From Caryophanales bacterium UBA2298 (lineage in GTDB: Bacteria; Bacillota_I; Bacilli_A; Izemoplasmatales; Hujiaoplasmataceae), in assembly GCA_002345425.1 (NCBI GenBank), contig DDWA01000009.1, forward strand, positions 1 through 57,603: a stretch of DNA of 57,603 nt. The letters are read 5' to 3'. Shown in pieces: positions 1 through 7,276 of the stretch (position 1 is its first letter; each line of letters opens with the position of its first letter). Below the pieces are notes generated by a model. It did not search any database, had not been told where the DNA came from, and was given only the letters and a program-made list of their open reading frames with translations. The position numbers were made by a program, and so were the translations under genes.

Positions 1-19
1 AGTGCCATGCCCGGCACAC
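1..19 (-). mobile_element. 5' end of a group IIC-type intron, truncated by the window edge
   Basis: Read on the minus strand, these 19 bases start with GTGTG, the group II 5' consensus (GUGYG). They are identical to the first 19 bases of the intron-like sequence at 57516. The inferred exon-intron junction follows a strong hairpin and T-run at 25-57 by a few bases, the usual landing place of class IIC introns. Only the very start is visible, so the identification rests on the match to the longer copy at the other end. The reverse transcriptase, if any, lies outside the window. Confidence 0.7.
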
Positions 20-24
20 AATAG

Positions 25-57
25 AAAAAAAGTGATAAAAATTTTATCACTTTTTTT
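25..57. terminator. Bidirectional intrinsic terminator, intron target
   Basis: A perfect palindrome (arms 32-40 and 42-50 around one central A) is flanked by an A-run on the left and a T-run on the right, so it can terminate on both strands. It ends the minus-strand gene at 56-283, whose stop codon lies inside the T-run. The group II intron end begins on the minus strand directly after the sequence CTATT that follows this terminator. Confidence 0.8.
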
Positions 58-283
58 AATCTTCCTCAAATTTAATTCCTATTTTTAAAAAAGCTTCTTT
101 TGCTTCTTCATAATCAATCTTTCTAAATTCACAACCTTTTTTTATAGTCATAATTCTTCCTGCAGTTGGTAACATACCTAGTTTTATTATGTCTTCAAAA
201 CCCAAATTTTTCATAATCAAAAGAGTCTCATCGTATTCTTTTGCAAGTTTGTAAATTGTTATCTTATCTGATAATATTTTCAC
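56..283 (-). CDS. DUF1858-like small protein
   Basis: This is a 75-residue soluble protein. It resembles the DUF1858 domain that stands alone or precedes DUF438 proteins: a leading hydrophobic strand, then a helix with the pattern YDETLLIMKNLGF, then a conserved stretch around MLPTAGRIMTIKKG. The family is small and helical, sometimes tied to redox or haem-sensing partners, but no function can be stated here. An upstream GTG (292) is possible. The GTG at 283 is preferred because AGGTG lies six bases before it. No partner gene is visible, since the intron lies immediately downstream. Confidence 0.7.
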   Translation of the reverse strand: MKILSDKITIYKLAKEYDETLLIMKNLGFEDIIKLGMLPTAGRIMTIKKGCEFRKIDYEEAKEAFLKIGIKFEED

Positions 284-352
284 TATAATCACCTATAATA
301 TTATATATTCACAAAGCAAGAATTAGCAAATCATATGAATGTTTTTATTTAT

Positions 353-1210
353 CTATTTAAATAAAGTTGAGTTTAGATTCAAAGTAAATATAAAAGCTTT
401 GATGTCTTCAAATTCTTCCTTATAAGAGGATATAAGAGATTCATCAACTTTTTTAAATGCCTTAAAATCAAAATAATCTTTTCTAGTATCCACAGCAATA
501 TACAATTTATTGTTTTTAAAAGCAAAACTAATTTTATCCAAGTACTTATCATCTAGTTCTCTTACTTTTTCCATAAAATCTGGCGTTAAAATATAAAACG
601 CTTCAAGTTCATTTCGAGCATAAACCTTTAACTCACTATTAAAATTTATATTTTCTGTGTTAACTTTATGAAAATCACTAAAAGGTCTAAAATTCATAGG
701 TTGCAGCAATAACAAATCATGTTTAAACGGTTTATGAAAATCAAATTCATAAAAACGCCCTTGAAAAACCGTTACCACTCTGGTACTATTTTTAGTTTTT
801 CTTACTTCTTGTTGTTTAACGTCGCTGCATCTAAAATTTACACTTTCAAAGTTACCGCTTATCATATCTTCGCTGTAAAACCTATCTCGATTGAATAGCA
901 ATCCAGATTCAACAACTTCTTTCTCAGTAAACCCATCATATTGTTTGTATATACTATCAGGAAAAACTTTTTTCAATTCTTCCTCAACAAATTTTCCTTT
1001 AAATTTACTACTTATTAACTTAATTTTTCTTGAGTTTTGTCCCATATAAATGGCTCCACCGAAAAACGGGATGACAATTATAATGAAACCAGATGGACCT
1101 AATGAGGCTACTAAAGGCAAAAATAAAATAAAAGCCAAAGCGGTAATTACTCCACCAATAATTATGTTTTTCTCATATTTCTCTTTTTCTTTGTTTATTT
1201 TATCAAACAT
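353..1210 (-). CDS. DUF3137-family membrane protein
   Basis: This 285-residue protein has a short charged N-terminus, two adjacent membrane segments (about 15-37 and 40-58) and a long soluble C-terminal domain. The middle carries the pattern VFQGRFYEFDFHKPFKHDLLLL, typical of DUF3137 proteins, as I recall the family. A run of six G residues just before the ATG at 1210 serves as ribosome binding site. The soluble domain is predicted to face the cytoplasm. The function of the family is not established. It lies downstream of the rpmH-to-pth operon on the same strand, separated by about 70 bases, and may be read from it or independently. Confidence 0.7.
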   Translation of the reverse strand: MFDKINKEKEKYEKNIIIGGVITALAFILFLPLVASLGPSGFIIIVIPFFGGAIYMGQNSRKIKLISSKFKGKFVEEELKKVFPDSIYKQYDGFTEKEVVESGLLFNRDRFYSEDMISGNFESVNFRCSDVKQQEVRKTKNSTRVVTVFQGRFYEFDFHKPFKHDLLLLQPMNFRPFSDFHKVNTENINFNSELKVYARNELEAFYILTPDFMEKVRELDDKYLDKISFAFKNNKLYIAVDTRKDYFDFKAFKKVDESLISSYKEEFEDIKAFIFTLNLNSTLFK

Positions 1211-1281
1211 AAAAACCCCCCAAATATATATTTAAAAGAAAAAGCTATTCGCTTTTAAAAATAAATGCATTTATTTTTATG

Positions 1282-1857
1282 CTAAATAGCTTCTTTATCG
1301 TTTACACTATTGTACTTATTCATTATTTCTTCAAATCTGGTCTCATTAATAAAATCATCTATAATACTCGTTACTGTAATCATTGTATCATCCAAAATTT
1401 TCATTTCAACTTTTGAAAAATCGCTTAAAACGTGGTCTTTCATTTCTTTATGTTCAGATTTATCAATACCAATTCTTAAACGATTGAAATTCTCCGAACT
1501 TAGGTGAGATAAAATAGATTTTATCCCGTTATGTCCTCCAGACCCACCTTTATATCTTAATCTCAATTTAGCGAAAGGAAGTGCTACATCATCATAAATT
1601 ATCAATAGATTCTCTAAAGATATATTATAATATTCGACAATTTTAAATATTGCATATCCAGAGTTATTCATGTAAGTCTTGGGTTTAACTAAAATACAGT
1701 TATTATACTCAGCAATTTCAGAATTAAATCTAACTGATTTTTTAAATTTAATTTTTTTAATTTCTGCGAATTTATCCACAGCAATAAATCCAACATTATG
1801 CTTTGAGTTGGCATATTTTTTGCCCGGATTTCCTAACCCTACAACTAATTGTTTCAT
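1282..1857 (-). CDS. pth: Peptidyl-tRNA hydrolase
   Basis: This enzyme releases tRNA from peptidyl-tRNA that drops off the ribosome, in the cytoplasm. The 191 residues match the family length. The active-site pattern is intact: Asn10 in GLGNPG, catalytic His20 in KHNVGF, the YMNNSG segment, Asp in IYDDVALP, and the GGSGGHNGIKSI loop. The ATG shares one base with the jag stop codon (TAATG) and has only a weak ribosome site, so translation is probably coupled to jag. It is the last gene of the rpmH-rnpA-yidC-jag-pth series. Confidence 0.95.
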   Translation of the reverse strand: MKQLVVGLGNPGKKYANSKHNVGFIAVDKFAEIKKIKFKKSVRFNSEIAEYNNCILVKPKTYMNNSGYAIFKIVEYYNISLENLLIIYDDVALPFAKLRLRYKGGSGGHNGIKSILSHLSSENFNRLRIGIDKSEHKEMKDHVLSDFSKVEMKILDDTMITVTSIIDDFINETRFEEIMNKYNSVNDKEAI

Positions 1858-2477
1858 TATTTCTTAGACGGTGATATCACAACGTAACGATTTGGTTCTT
1901 CCCCTTCAGATACAGTTGAAACATCTCTCCAATCTGATAGTTTCGTATGAATTACTCTTCTTTCATAAGCATTCATTTTTCCTAACTTAGTAGGTACTTT
2001 TGTTTTAACAACATCCATAGCTGTTTTAGTAGCTAAAATTTCAAGTTGTTTTTTTCTTTGTTCCTTATATCCACCTATATCTATTAAAACAACGTAATAT
2101 TCCTCTGTATATAAATTAATGTAATTCTTAACTAAGCTTTGAATAGCATCCAATGTTTTTCCATTTTTACCGATAAGAATTGGATTTTCTTTTGCCTCAA
2201 TAGAAAATTGAATATGTCTTTCGCCAGTTTGTTTTCCTTCAATAACAGCTTCAACTTCCATATTTTCTAATATTTTTTTAATATATTCAATTCCATCATT
2301 TATAACATTAAAATCAACAACAGCCTCTACAACATAAGATTTATTCAACCCAAGCAAAGATTTTTTTTCTTCAATTACATTAAGTTCTATAAAATCTTTA
2401 TTTACTCTTAGTTCTTGAGCTGCATATGCTAAAGTTTGATCATTTAATGCTTTTGTTTCAAATTGTATTTTTTTCAT
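1857..2477 (-). CDS. jag: Jag/KhpB RNA-binding protein
   Basis: This 206-residue protein has an N-terminal Jag domain (about 1-50), a KH domain (about 80-150) with the GxxG-type loop IGKNGKTLDAI, and an R3H domain near the C-terminus containing NAYERRVIHTKL. Family members bind RNA and pair with KhpA to control cell division and elongation genes. The gene stands directly after yidC, as in most Firmicutes, which supports the call. A GGGGAG site precedes the ATG. A partner KhpA gene is not in this window. Confidence 0.9.
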   Translation of the reverse strand: MKKIQFETKALNDQTLAYAAQELRVNKDFIELNVIEEKKSLLGLNKSYVVEAVVDFNVINDGIEYIKKILENMEVEAVIEGKQTGERHIQFSIEAKENPILIGKNGKTLDAIQSLVKNYINLYTEEYYVVLIDIGGYKEQRKKQLEILATKTAMDVVKTKVPTKLGKMNAYERRVIHTKLSDWRDVSTVSEGEEPNRYVVISPSKK

Positions 2478-2500
2478 TAAAGTAAATCTCCCCTTATTAT

Positions 2501-3610
2501 TTAAATTTTAGATTGTAATTGGTCTTTTCTCTTGTCAACATTTCTATGACTGATATAACTTTGGAATAATTGATATGATGTACCAATAACCCAATAGAAA
2601 GCAATACCAGCATTACCGATAGATATATAAGCCATCATCACTACCATAAAATACATCATGTACTTCATAGTTTTTTGAGTTTGCTGTGTTTTTGGATTTT
2701 GATAAGTATTTCCATGTTTTTGAACTGATTGCGTACGCTTTGTAGTTAACCATTGGCTTAAAAACATTAAAACAGCTACTAGTAAAGCTAATGGTAAGTT
2801 TGGCAACCAATCAGTATTTCCTAAATGTGTCCATAAAAAGCCAGTGTTCATTGTAACATTAGCGTCAGTAAATATACTTGTAGGTGTTAAAGGAAATCTT
2901 TGAACTACTTGATACATAGCAATGAAAATCGGCATTTGCAATAAAGGCATTAAACAACCAAAAAGGTTGATTTTATATCTTTTATAAATTTCCATTGTTT
3001 CCATTTGCATTCTTTGTTGCGAAGCTTGATCTTGTTTATTGCGATATTTCTCTTGAACTTTGTTTAATTCTGGTTGAGCTAATTGCATCTTTAATGACAT
3101 ATCATTAGTTTTAGCATAAATTGGCCATCCTAAAGTTCTAATAACTAAAGTCATAATCAATAATCCAAGCCAATAAAAATTAGCATTTAATAATCCAAAC
3201 AAACTGCTTGCATAGAATGTAAAATACCCTAATTGTAAAATTATCCATTCCCAAGCTCCGGTTTTTTCACCAATTGGAGTTTTATAAGTCGATTCATACA
3301 AGCCAACTGATTCTTTTTCAACCACTTTACCATTTTCAAAAGTAATAGTTACTGTTGAACCTTCTTCAGCATCTTCCCAAATTACAACGCCATTTCCAGC
3401 ATCATAAGTTGAACTGGTATAACTTCCACCAAATAATAATATTAGATCTTCATAGGTTGATGCTGGATTAGAAGCATCAGATTCAGAAACTGTAACAACA
3501 GATTCAAAATTTTTAAAAGTTACTCCTTGTTCATTAGTTCCGCAAGAAACCACTCCAAAAACAAGTAGTACCATCACAATAATTGCGATTAATTTGTTTT
3601 TTGTTTTCAT
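2501..3610 (-). CDS. yidC: Membrane protein insertase YidC/Oxa1 (lipoprotein)
   Basis: YidC inserts and folds membrane proteins, alone or with SecYEG. The 369 residues start with a lipoprotein signal (lipobox VVSC, Cys23), followed by about 90 extracytoplasmic residues and the five-helix Oxa1 core from about 130. The core carries the hydrophilic-groove arginine in the segment LVIRTLGWP and the helical loop rich in KMQLAQPELNKVQEKY. The extracytoplasmic segment is longer than usual for Firmicute YidC. Its pattern (YEDLILLFGG, a Trp, VTITFENGKVVEK) recalls the SmpA/BLIP-like fold. The ATG overlaps the rnpA stop (ATGA). Confidence 0.93.
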   Translation of the reverse strand: MKTKNKLIAIIVMVLLVFGVVSCGTNEQGVTFKNFESVVTVSESDASNPASTYEDLILLFGGSYTSSTYDAGNGVVIWEDAEEGSTVTITFENGKVVEKESVGLYESTYKTPIGEKTGAWEWIILQLGYFTFYASSLFGLLNANFYWLGLLIMTLVIRTLGWPIYAKTNDMSLKMQLAQPELNKVQEKYRNKQDQASQQRMQMETMEIYKRYKINLFGCLMPLLQMPIFIAMYQVVQRFPLTPTSIFTDANVTMNTGFLWTHLGNTDWLPNLPLALLVAVLMFLSQWLTTKRTQSVQKHGNTYQNPKTQQTQKTMKYMMYFMVVMMAYISIGNAGIAFYWVIGTSYQLFQSYISHRNVDKRKDQLQSKI

Positions 3611-3951
3611 TTGACCCTCTCTTTTAATAAATTTGCTTTTTTAAACAAATCCTCAACATAGTCTTTTATCTCTGAAAAATTTAAGTCTTTAGATTTTACC
3701 TTAGCAATCACAAAGAATTCGCACGTTTGATCAAAGTTATTAATTTTAATTATTTCTCTGATTCGTCTTTTCATCAAATTTCTTTCATGAGCTTTTCCAT
3801 ATTTTTTAGGAACACTAATAGCATATCTAAAATTCTCGAAATCATGGTTTTTCTGATAGTACAAAATGAAATAACTATTTCCAACGGTATTTTTTTTACT
3901 CATTAAAAGTTGGATTTCATCACTCTTTTTGATTCGATATTTTTTTTTCAA
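3607..3951 (-). CDS. rnpA: Ribonuclease P protein component
   Basis: This is the small basic protein subunit of RNase P, which trims the 5' leader of pre-tRNA together with the RNA subunit (not in this window). The 114 residues carry the RNR signature region as RNLMKRRIREI and the preceding KYGKAHERN. The start is TTG at 3951, chosen because AGGAGG lies five bases upstream and the next residues (KKKYRIKKSDE) match family N-termini. It lies after rpmH and overlaps yidC by four bases, the classic origin-proximal order. Confidence 0.93.
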   Translation of the reverse strand: MKKKYRIKKSDEIQLLMSKKNTVGNSYFILYYQKNHDFENFRYAISVPKKYGKAHERNLMKRRIREIIKINNFDQTCEFFVIAKVKSKDLNFSEIKDYVEDLFKKANLLKERVK

Positions 3952-3970
3952 ATTTTCCTCCTAAAAAATC

Positions 3971-4006
3971 AAAAAATCACCACATTATATATTGTTCAGG
4001 TGATTT
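3971..4006 (-). terminator. Hairpin with T-run between rpmH and rnpA (possible attenuator)
   Basis: On the minus strand an 8-bp stem (3999-4006 with 3974-3981) and a 17-base loop are followed by six T. It would lower read-through from the very strong rpmH promoter into rnpA-yidC, which fits the much higher need for ribosomal protein. The stem is AT-rich, so strength is uncertain. Confidence 0.5.
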
Positions 4007-4049
4007 CAGGTATAAATATATATATATTGGTGTTATTCTTATTAATTTT

Positions 4050-4193
4050 TTATCGGTCTGATACAGTTAAAGATTTACGTCCCTTTGCTCTTCTTCTTGA
4101 TAATACTTTACGACCGTTAGCTGATTCCATTCTGGCTCTAAAGCCATGAGTTCTAGCTCTTTTAGTCTTACTTGGTTGATATGTTCTACTCAT
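4050..4193 (-). CDS. rpmH: 50S ribosomal protein L34
   Basis: This 47-residue, highly basic protein belongs to the large ribosomal subunit. The translation shows the family signature KRARTHGFRARM followed by NGRKVLSRRRAKGRK. Translation starts at ATG 4193, with AGGAGGTG a few bases upstream. It is the first gene of the leftward operon and abuts oriC, the usual position next to dnaA. L34 is usually about 44 residues, so three extra C-terminal residues (up to SDR) are within normal variation. Confidence 0.96.
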   Translation of the reverse strand: MSRTYQPSKTKRARTHGFRARMESANGRKVLSRRRAKGRKSLTVSDR

Positions 4194-4235
4194 AGTCAAC
4201 ACCTCCTCGTTTATTTTCGAAAACCATGCTATCTA

Positions 4236-4264
4236 ATTATACGAAATTTTGCATTTGATGTCAA
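4236..4264 (-). promoter_or_regulatory. Consensus sigma-A promoter of rpmH operon
   Basis: On the minus strand TTGACA (4259-4264) and TATAAT (4236-4241) are separated by exactly 17 bases. Both hexamers match the consensus perfectly. It drives rpmH and probably rnpA-yidC-jag-pth. Confidence 0.85.
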
Positions 4265-4293
4265 CATATTTTATTTCTTGTTTTTTATTATAT

Positions 4294-4440
4294 TTTTTTC
4301 CACGTGGAAATCTAAGTTATCCACTGGCAAATTGTCAACAACTCAAATTTTGACCTAAATATAGCCATAAGTTTTCCACATTGTGCTTGTTGATAAGCTG
4401 TTAATAAAAAAGTTTTCCACATTTTTTGTTGAAAAATAGT
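4294..4440. other. oriC: Replication origin oriC, DnaA-box cluster
   Basis: The roughly 300-base gap between divergent rpmH and dnaA holds repeated DnaA-box-like 9-mers. These are TTTTCCACG (4296-4304) forming a perfect palindrome TTTCCACGTGGAAA (4297-4310), TTATCCACT (4317-4325), TTTTCCACA (4372-4380 and 4413-4421), and reverse-strand TTATCAACA (4388-4396) and TTTTCAACA (4427-4435). The surroundings are AT-rich. Gene order and divergence of transcription support the origin. A second group lies downstream of dnaA, giving a bipartite origin as in Bacillus. Confidence 0.88.
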
Positions 4441-4496
4441 TTGTCCTTCTCCAATATTTTATGATATATTTATATGTAAGAATTGAGGTGACCTAT

Positions 4497-5870
4497 ATGT
4501 ATGATTTTAATGAAATCTGGAAAAAAATAAAATCAACACTACAAATTGAATTCGAAAATGATATATATAGTGAACATTTTGCTGGCATAAATAATATTTT
4601 TAAAGTAAATAATAACTTTGTATATTTAATTGCACCCAATTCATACATTAAAAATAAAATTGAAAATTTTTATGTAAACAGACTAAATTATTTGCTTAAT
4701 AATTACGTTGAAGAAAAATATTTATTTAAAATAATTACAAAAGAACAAGCTACTATCGAAATCAAAAAAGAACAACCTTATGAAATAAATACTCCAGAAG
4801 AAAATTTGGAGAATAAATATAAAACTGGTCTTAATAACACTTATACCTTCGATAATTTTGTTGTTGGTCCTAGTAATAGATTAGCATATACATCAGCTAT
4901 AAAAGTTGCAGATCAACCCGTTACCTTTGCAAACCCACTATATATCTTCGGTGATGTAGGTTTAGGTAAAACTCACTTGATGGAATGTATCGGTAATTAC
5001 GCCCTTGAAAATAACATTAATCGAAAAGTCTTATATGTAAAAACCGATCAATTTATAGAGGATTATGCCTCTGCTGCTCAAAACAAAACTTTTGATGAAT
5101 TTTCACAAAAATATGAAGACATTGACATGCTTTTAGTTGATGATATTCAATTTTTATCAGGGAAAACAAAAACTCAATTAGAATTTTTTAAAATTTTTGA
5201 AAAATTGAAGGATAATAATAAACAAATAGTTATAACTTCAGATCGCCCTGCTTCTGAATTATTTGATATAATGTCTCGATTAACTTCAAGGTTTGAGTGG
5301 GGATTATCCGTAGATATTGATAAACCAAATTTAGAACATAGAATACTGATATTAAAGAAAAAATTAAGTATAGAAACTTCTGATTCAGACCTAATTGCTG
5401 ATGAAATATTAGAATATATCGCTAGTATATTTGATAATAATATTAGAGAATTAGAAGGTGCTTTAAAAAGAGTTTTATTTTATTGTACTGCTTTTAATTA
5501 TAAGTTTACAATAGAAAATACTAGAGACGCTTTAAAAAATTTAATTAACTCTAAGAACGCTGGAAGTAAAGAAATAGATAGAAATAATTATAATAATATT
5601 CTAGATATCGTAAGTAATTATTATAATATTAATACCACCGATCTTTTATCTAAAAAAAGGCAAAAAAAATATGTATTTGCTAGGCAAATATCTATGTATA
5701 TATTGAAAGATTTATATGATTTAACTTTCAAAAGAATTGGTCAAATTTTTAACGGTAGGGATCATTCAACGGTAATATATAGTATAGAACAAATTTCCAA
5801 CTATATTCAGACTGATAAATCAGTAAAAAATGATGTTGAAAAATTATTGATTAAATGTGGAAAAAAATAA
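4497..5870 (+). CDS. dnaA: Chromosomal replication initiator DnaA
   Basis: DnaA is an ATP-dependent initiator that binds DnaA boxes and melts oriC. The 457-residue protein has N-terminal domain I, a short variable linker, an AAA+ core with Walker A GDVGLGKTH (about residues 152-160) and Walker B LLVDDIQF, and the C-terminal helix-turn-helix with the signature GRDHSTVIYS. An in-frame ATG lies 36 bases upstream, but GAGGTG at 4485-4490 points to the ATG at 4497, giving the N-terminus MYDFNEIW. It is preceded by oriC and followed by more boxes, suggesting autoregulation. Confidence 0.97.
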   Translation: MYDFNEIWKKIKSTLQIEFENDIYSEHFAGINNIFKVNNNFVYLIAPNSYIKNKIENFYVNRLNYLLNNYVEEKYLFKIITKEQATIEIKKEQPYEINTPEENLENKYKTGLNNTYTFDNFVVGPSNRLAYTSAIKVADQPVTFANPLYIFGDVGLGKTHLMECIGNYALENNINRKVLYVKTDQFIEDYASAAQNKTFDEFSQKYEDIDMLLVDDIQFLSGKTKTQLEFFKIFEKLKDNNKQIVITSDRPASELFDIMSRLTSRFEWGLSVDIDKPNLEHRILILKKKLSIETSDSDLIADEILEYIASIFDNNIRELEGALKRVLFYCTAFNYKFTIENTRDALKNLINSKNAGSKEIDRNNYNNILDIVSNYYNINTTDLLSKKRQKKYVFARQISMYILKDLYDLTFKRIGQIFNGRDHSTVIYSIEQISNYIQTDKSVKNDVEKLLIKCGKK

Positions 5871-5913
5871 GTTTTAAACACCTTATCTTGTATACTTAAT
5901 TCTCTAAATATGG

Positions 5914-5956
5914 TATAATATTCAAGTAAAGTTATCTTTTTTTCCACTTATCAACA
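5914..5956 (+). promoter_or_regulatory. dnaN promoter and second DnaA-box group
   Basis: An extended -10 (TGG then TATAAT at 5914-5919) is followed by TTTTCCACT (5940-5948) and overlapping TTATCAACA (5948-5956), which resemble the boxes upstream of dnaA. This dnaA-dnaN spacer is therefore likely the second half of a bipartite origin and may also link dnaN expression to DnaA. The -35 element is weak. Confidence 0.6.
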
Positions 5957-6008
5957 AACCTAATAACAATAACTTAAAAGAAAGAAATTATATATATAGG
6001 AGGTTCAT

Positions 6009-7133
6009 ATGAATTTTTCAATTCAAACCGAAGTTTTATTAAACAATTTATTAATTTCACAAAAAGCTTTATCTACTAAAACACCTGCTCCTTATTTGCA
6101 AGGTATTAAATTAGAAGTAAGTGAAAATGAATTAATTCTTTTAACCAGTAATTCGGATATTTCTATTAAACTCTCAATTAAAGATGAAAGTTTAAATGTA
6201 GAAAATACAGGAGAAATTTTAATTCCAGGTAGAGTTTTTGTTGATTTTATTAGAAAGTTAGATAAAGGTATCGTAGAATTTTCAGTTGTTGATAATAATG
6301 TATTAAAAATTCACTCTCATAATACTGATTTATCTTTAAACTTATTGAATGTTGATGATTTTCCTGAAATTTCTTTTCATCTAAATGATTTACCAATTAA
6401 ATTGGAATCAAAAATAATGAGAGCTGTCATTAGACAAACTACCTTTGCAGCCTCATCTGTTGAAAACAGACCAATTTTAACAGGGGTAAATATTAGGGTT
6501 GAAAATGATAAACTTATTGCAATAGCAACGGATTCTTTCAGATTAAGTCAAAAGAAAATTGATATACAAAAAAATTATGAAAATATGAATGTAGTAATTC
6601 CTAGTAAAAGTTTAGATGAATTATCTAAAGTGTTAGAATTAGATTTAGACGAAATACTAATTCATTTAAATTCTAAATCGATTGTATTTGAATATGGTAA
6701 TATTCTTTTTCAATCAAGATTATTGGAAGGAAATTTTCCTGAAACTTCAAGATTGTTACCAGTAGAATTCCCTATAATATTGAAATTTAAGTTAGATGAT
6801 TTAGCGATAGCTGTTGAAAGAGCTTCTTTATTATCTATAAAAGATAGCTACAATAGCATTGTAAAATTAAGTTTAAAACCAAATAACGAAGTTGAAATAA
6901 CTTCAAATTCTCCTGAAATAGGAAAAGTGGTTGAAGAAATAGATCCAATTGAAAAAATAGCAATTACTCCTATAAAAATAGCTTTTAGTTCTAAGTATTT
7001 TTTAGATGCATTAAAAACATTTAATTCTTCAGAAGTTTTTGTAAAATTTACAGGGGAGATAAGACCGTTTATAATTGAAGGAACAGATGACCCTGGATTG
7101 GTTCAGTTAATTTTACCAGTAAGAACTGAATAA
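6009..7133 (+). CDS. dnaN: DNA polymerase III sliding clamp (beta)
   Basis: The beta clamp is a ring-shaped homodimer that tethers DNA polymerase III to DNA. At 374 residues it has the normal length for three repeated clamp folds. The N-terminal NFSIQTEVLLNNLLISQKAL region, the TGVNIR segment and a C-terminal LPVR ending are typical. AGGAGGT lies just before the ATG. It follows dnaA as expected, but the usual next genes (recF, gyrB) do not follow. A terminator closes the dnaA-dnaN unit. Confidence 0.96.
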   Translation: MNFSIQTEVLLNNLLISQKALSTKTPAPYLQGIKLEVSENELILLTSNSDISIKLSIKDESLNVENTGEILIPGRVFVDFIRKLDKGIVEFSVVDNNVLKIHSHNTDLSLNLLNVDDFPEISFHLNDLPIKLESKIMRAVIRQTTFAASSVENRPILTGVNIRVENDKLIAIATDSFRLSQKKIDIQKNYENMNVVIPSKSLDELSKVLELDLDEILIHLNSKSIVFEYGNILFQSRLLEGNFPETSRLLPVEFPIILKFKLDDLAIAVERASLLSIKDSYNSIVKLSLKPNNEVEITSNSPEIGKVVEEIDPIEKIAITPIKIAFSSKYFLDALKTFNSSEVFVKFTGEIRPFIIEGTDDPGLVQLILPVRTE

Positions 7134-7150
7134 AAAAATCAATAAATTTA

Positions 7151-7184
7151 AGTGATATTTTATCTAAAAAATATCACTTTTTTA
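7151..7184 (+). terminator. Intrinsic terminator after dnaN
   Basis: Arms AGTGATATTTT (7151-7161) and AAAATATCACT (7168-7178) form an 11-bp stem followed by a T-run. It separates dnaN from the oxidoreductase gene. Confidence 0.8.
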
Positions 7185-7221
7185 TTTACTAAATTTATAA
7201 TTTACATATTTTTTTAATCTA

Positions 7222-7250
7222 TTGATTTTACCATACATAAATGTTAAAAT
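7222..7250 (+). promoter_or_regulatory. Promoter of the FAD oxidoreductase-purA operon
   Basis: TTGATT (7222-7227), 17-base spacer, TAAAAT (7245-7250), with a TG extension before the -10. It stands 27 bases upstream of the ATG at 7277. Confidence 0.65.
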
Positions 7251-7276
7251 TTTATTGTGCCTGAAAAGGAGTTTTT

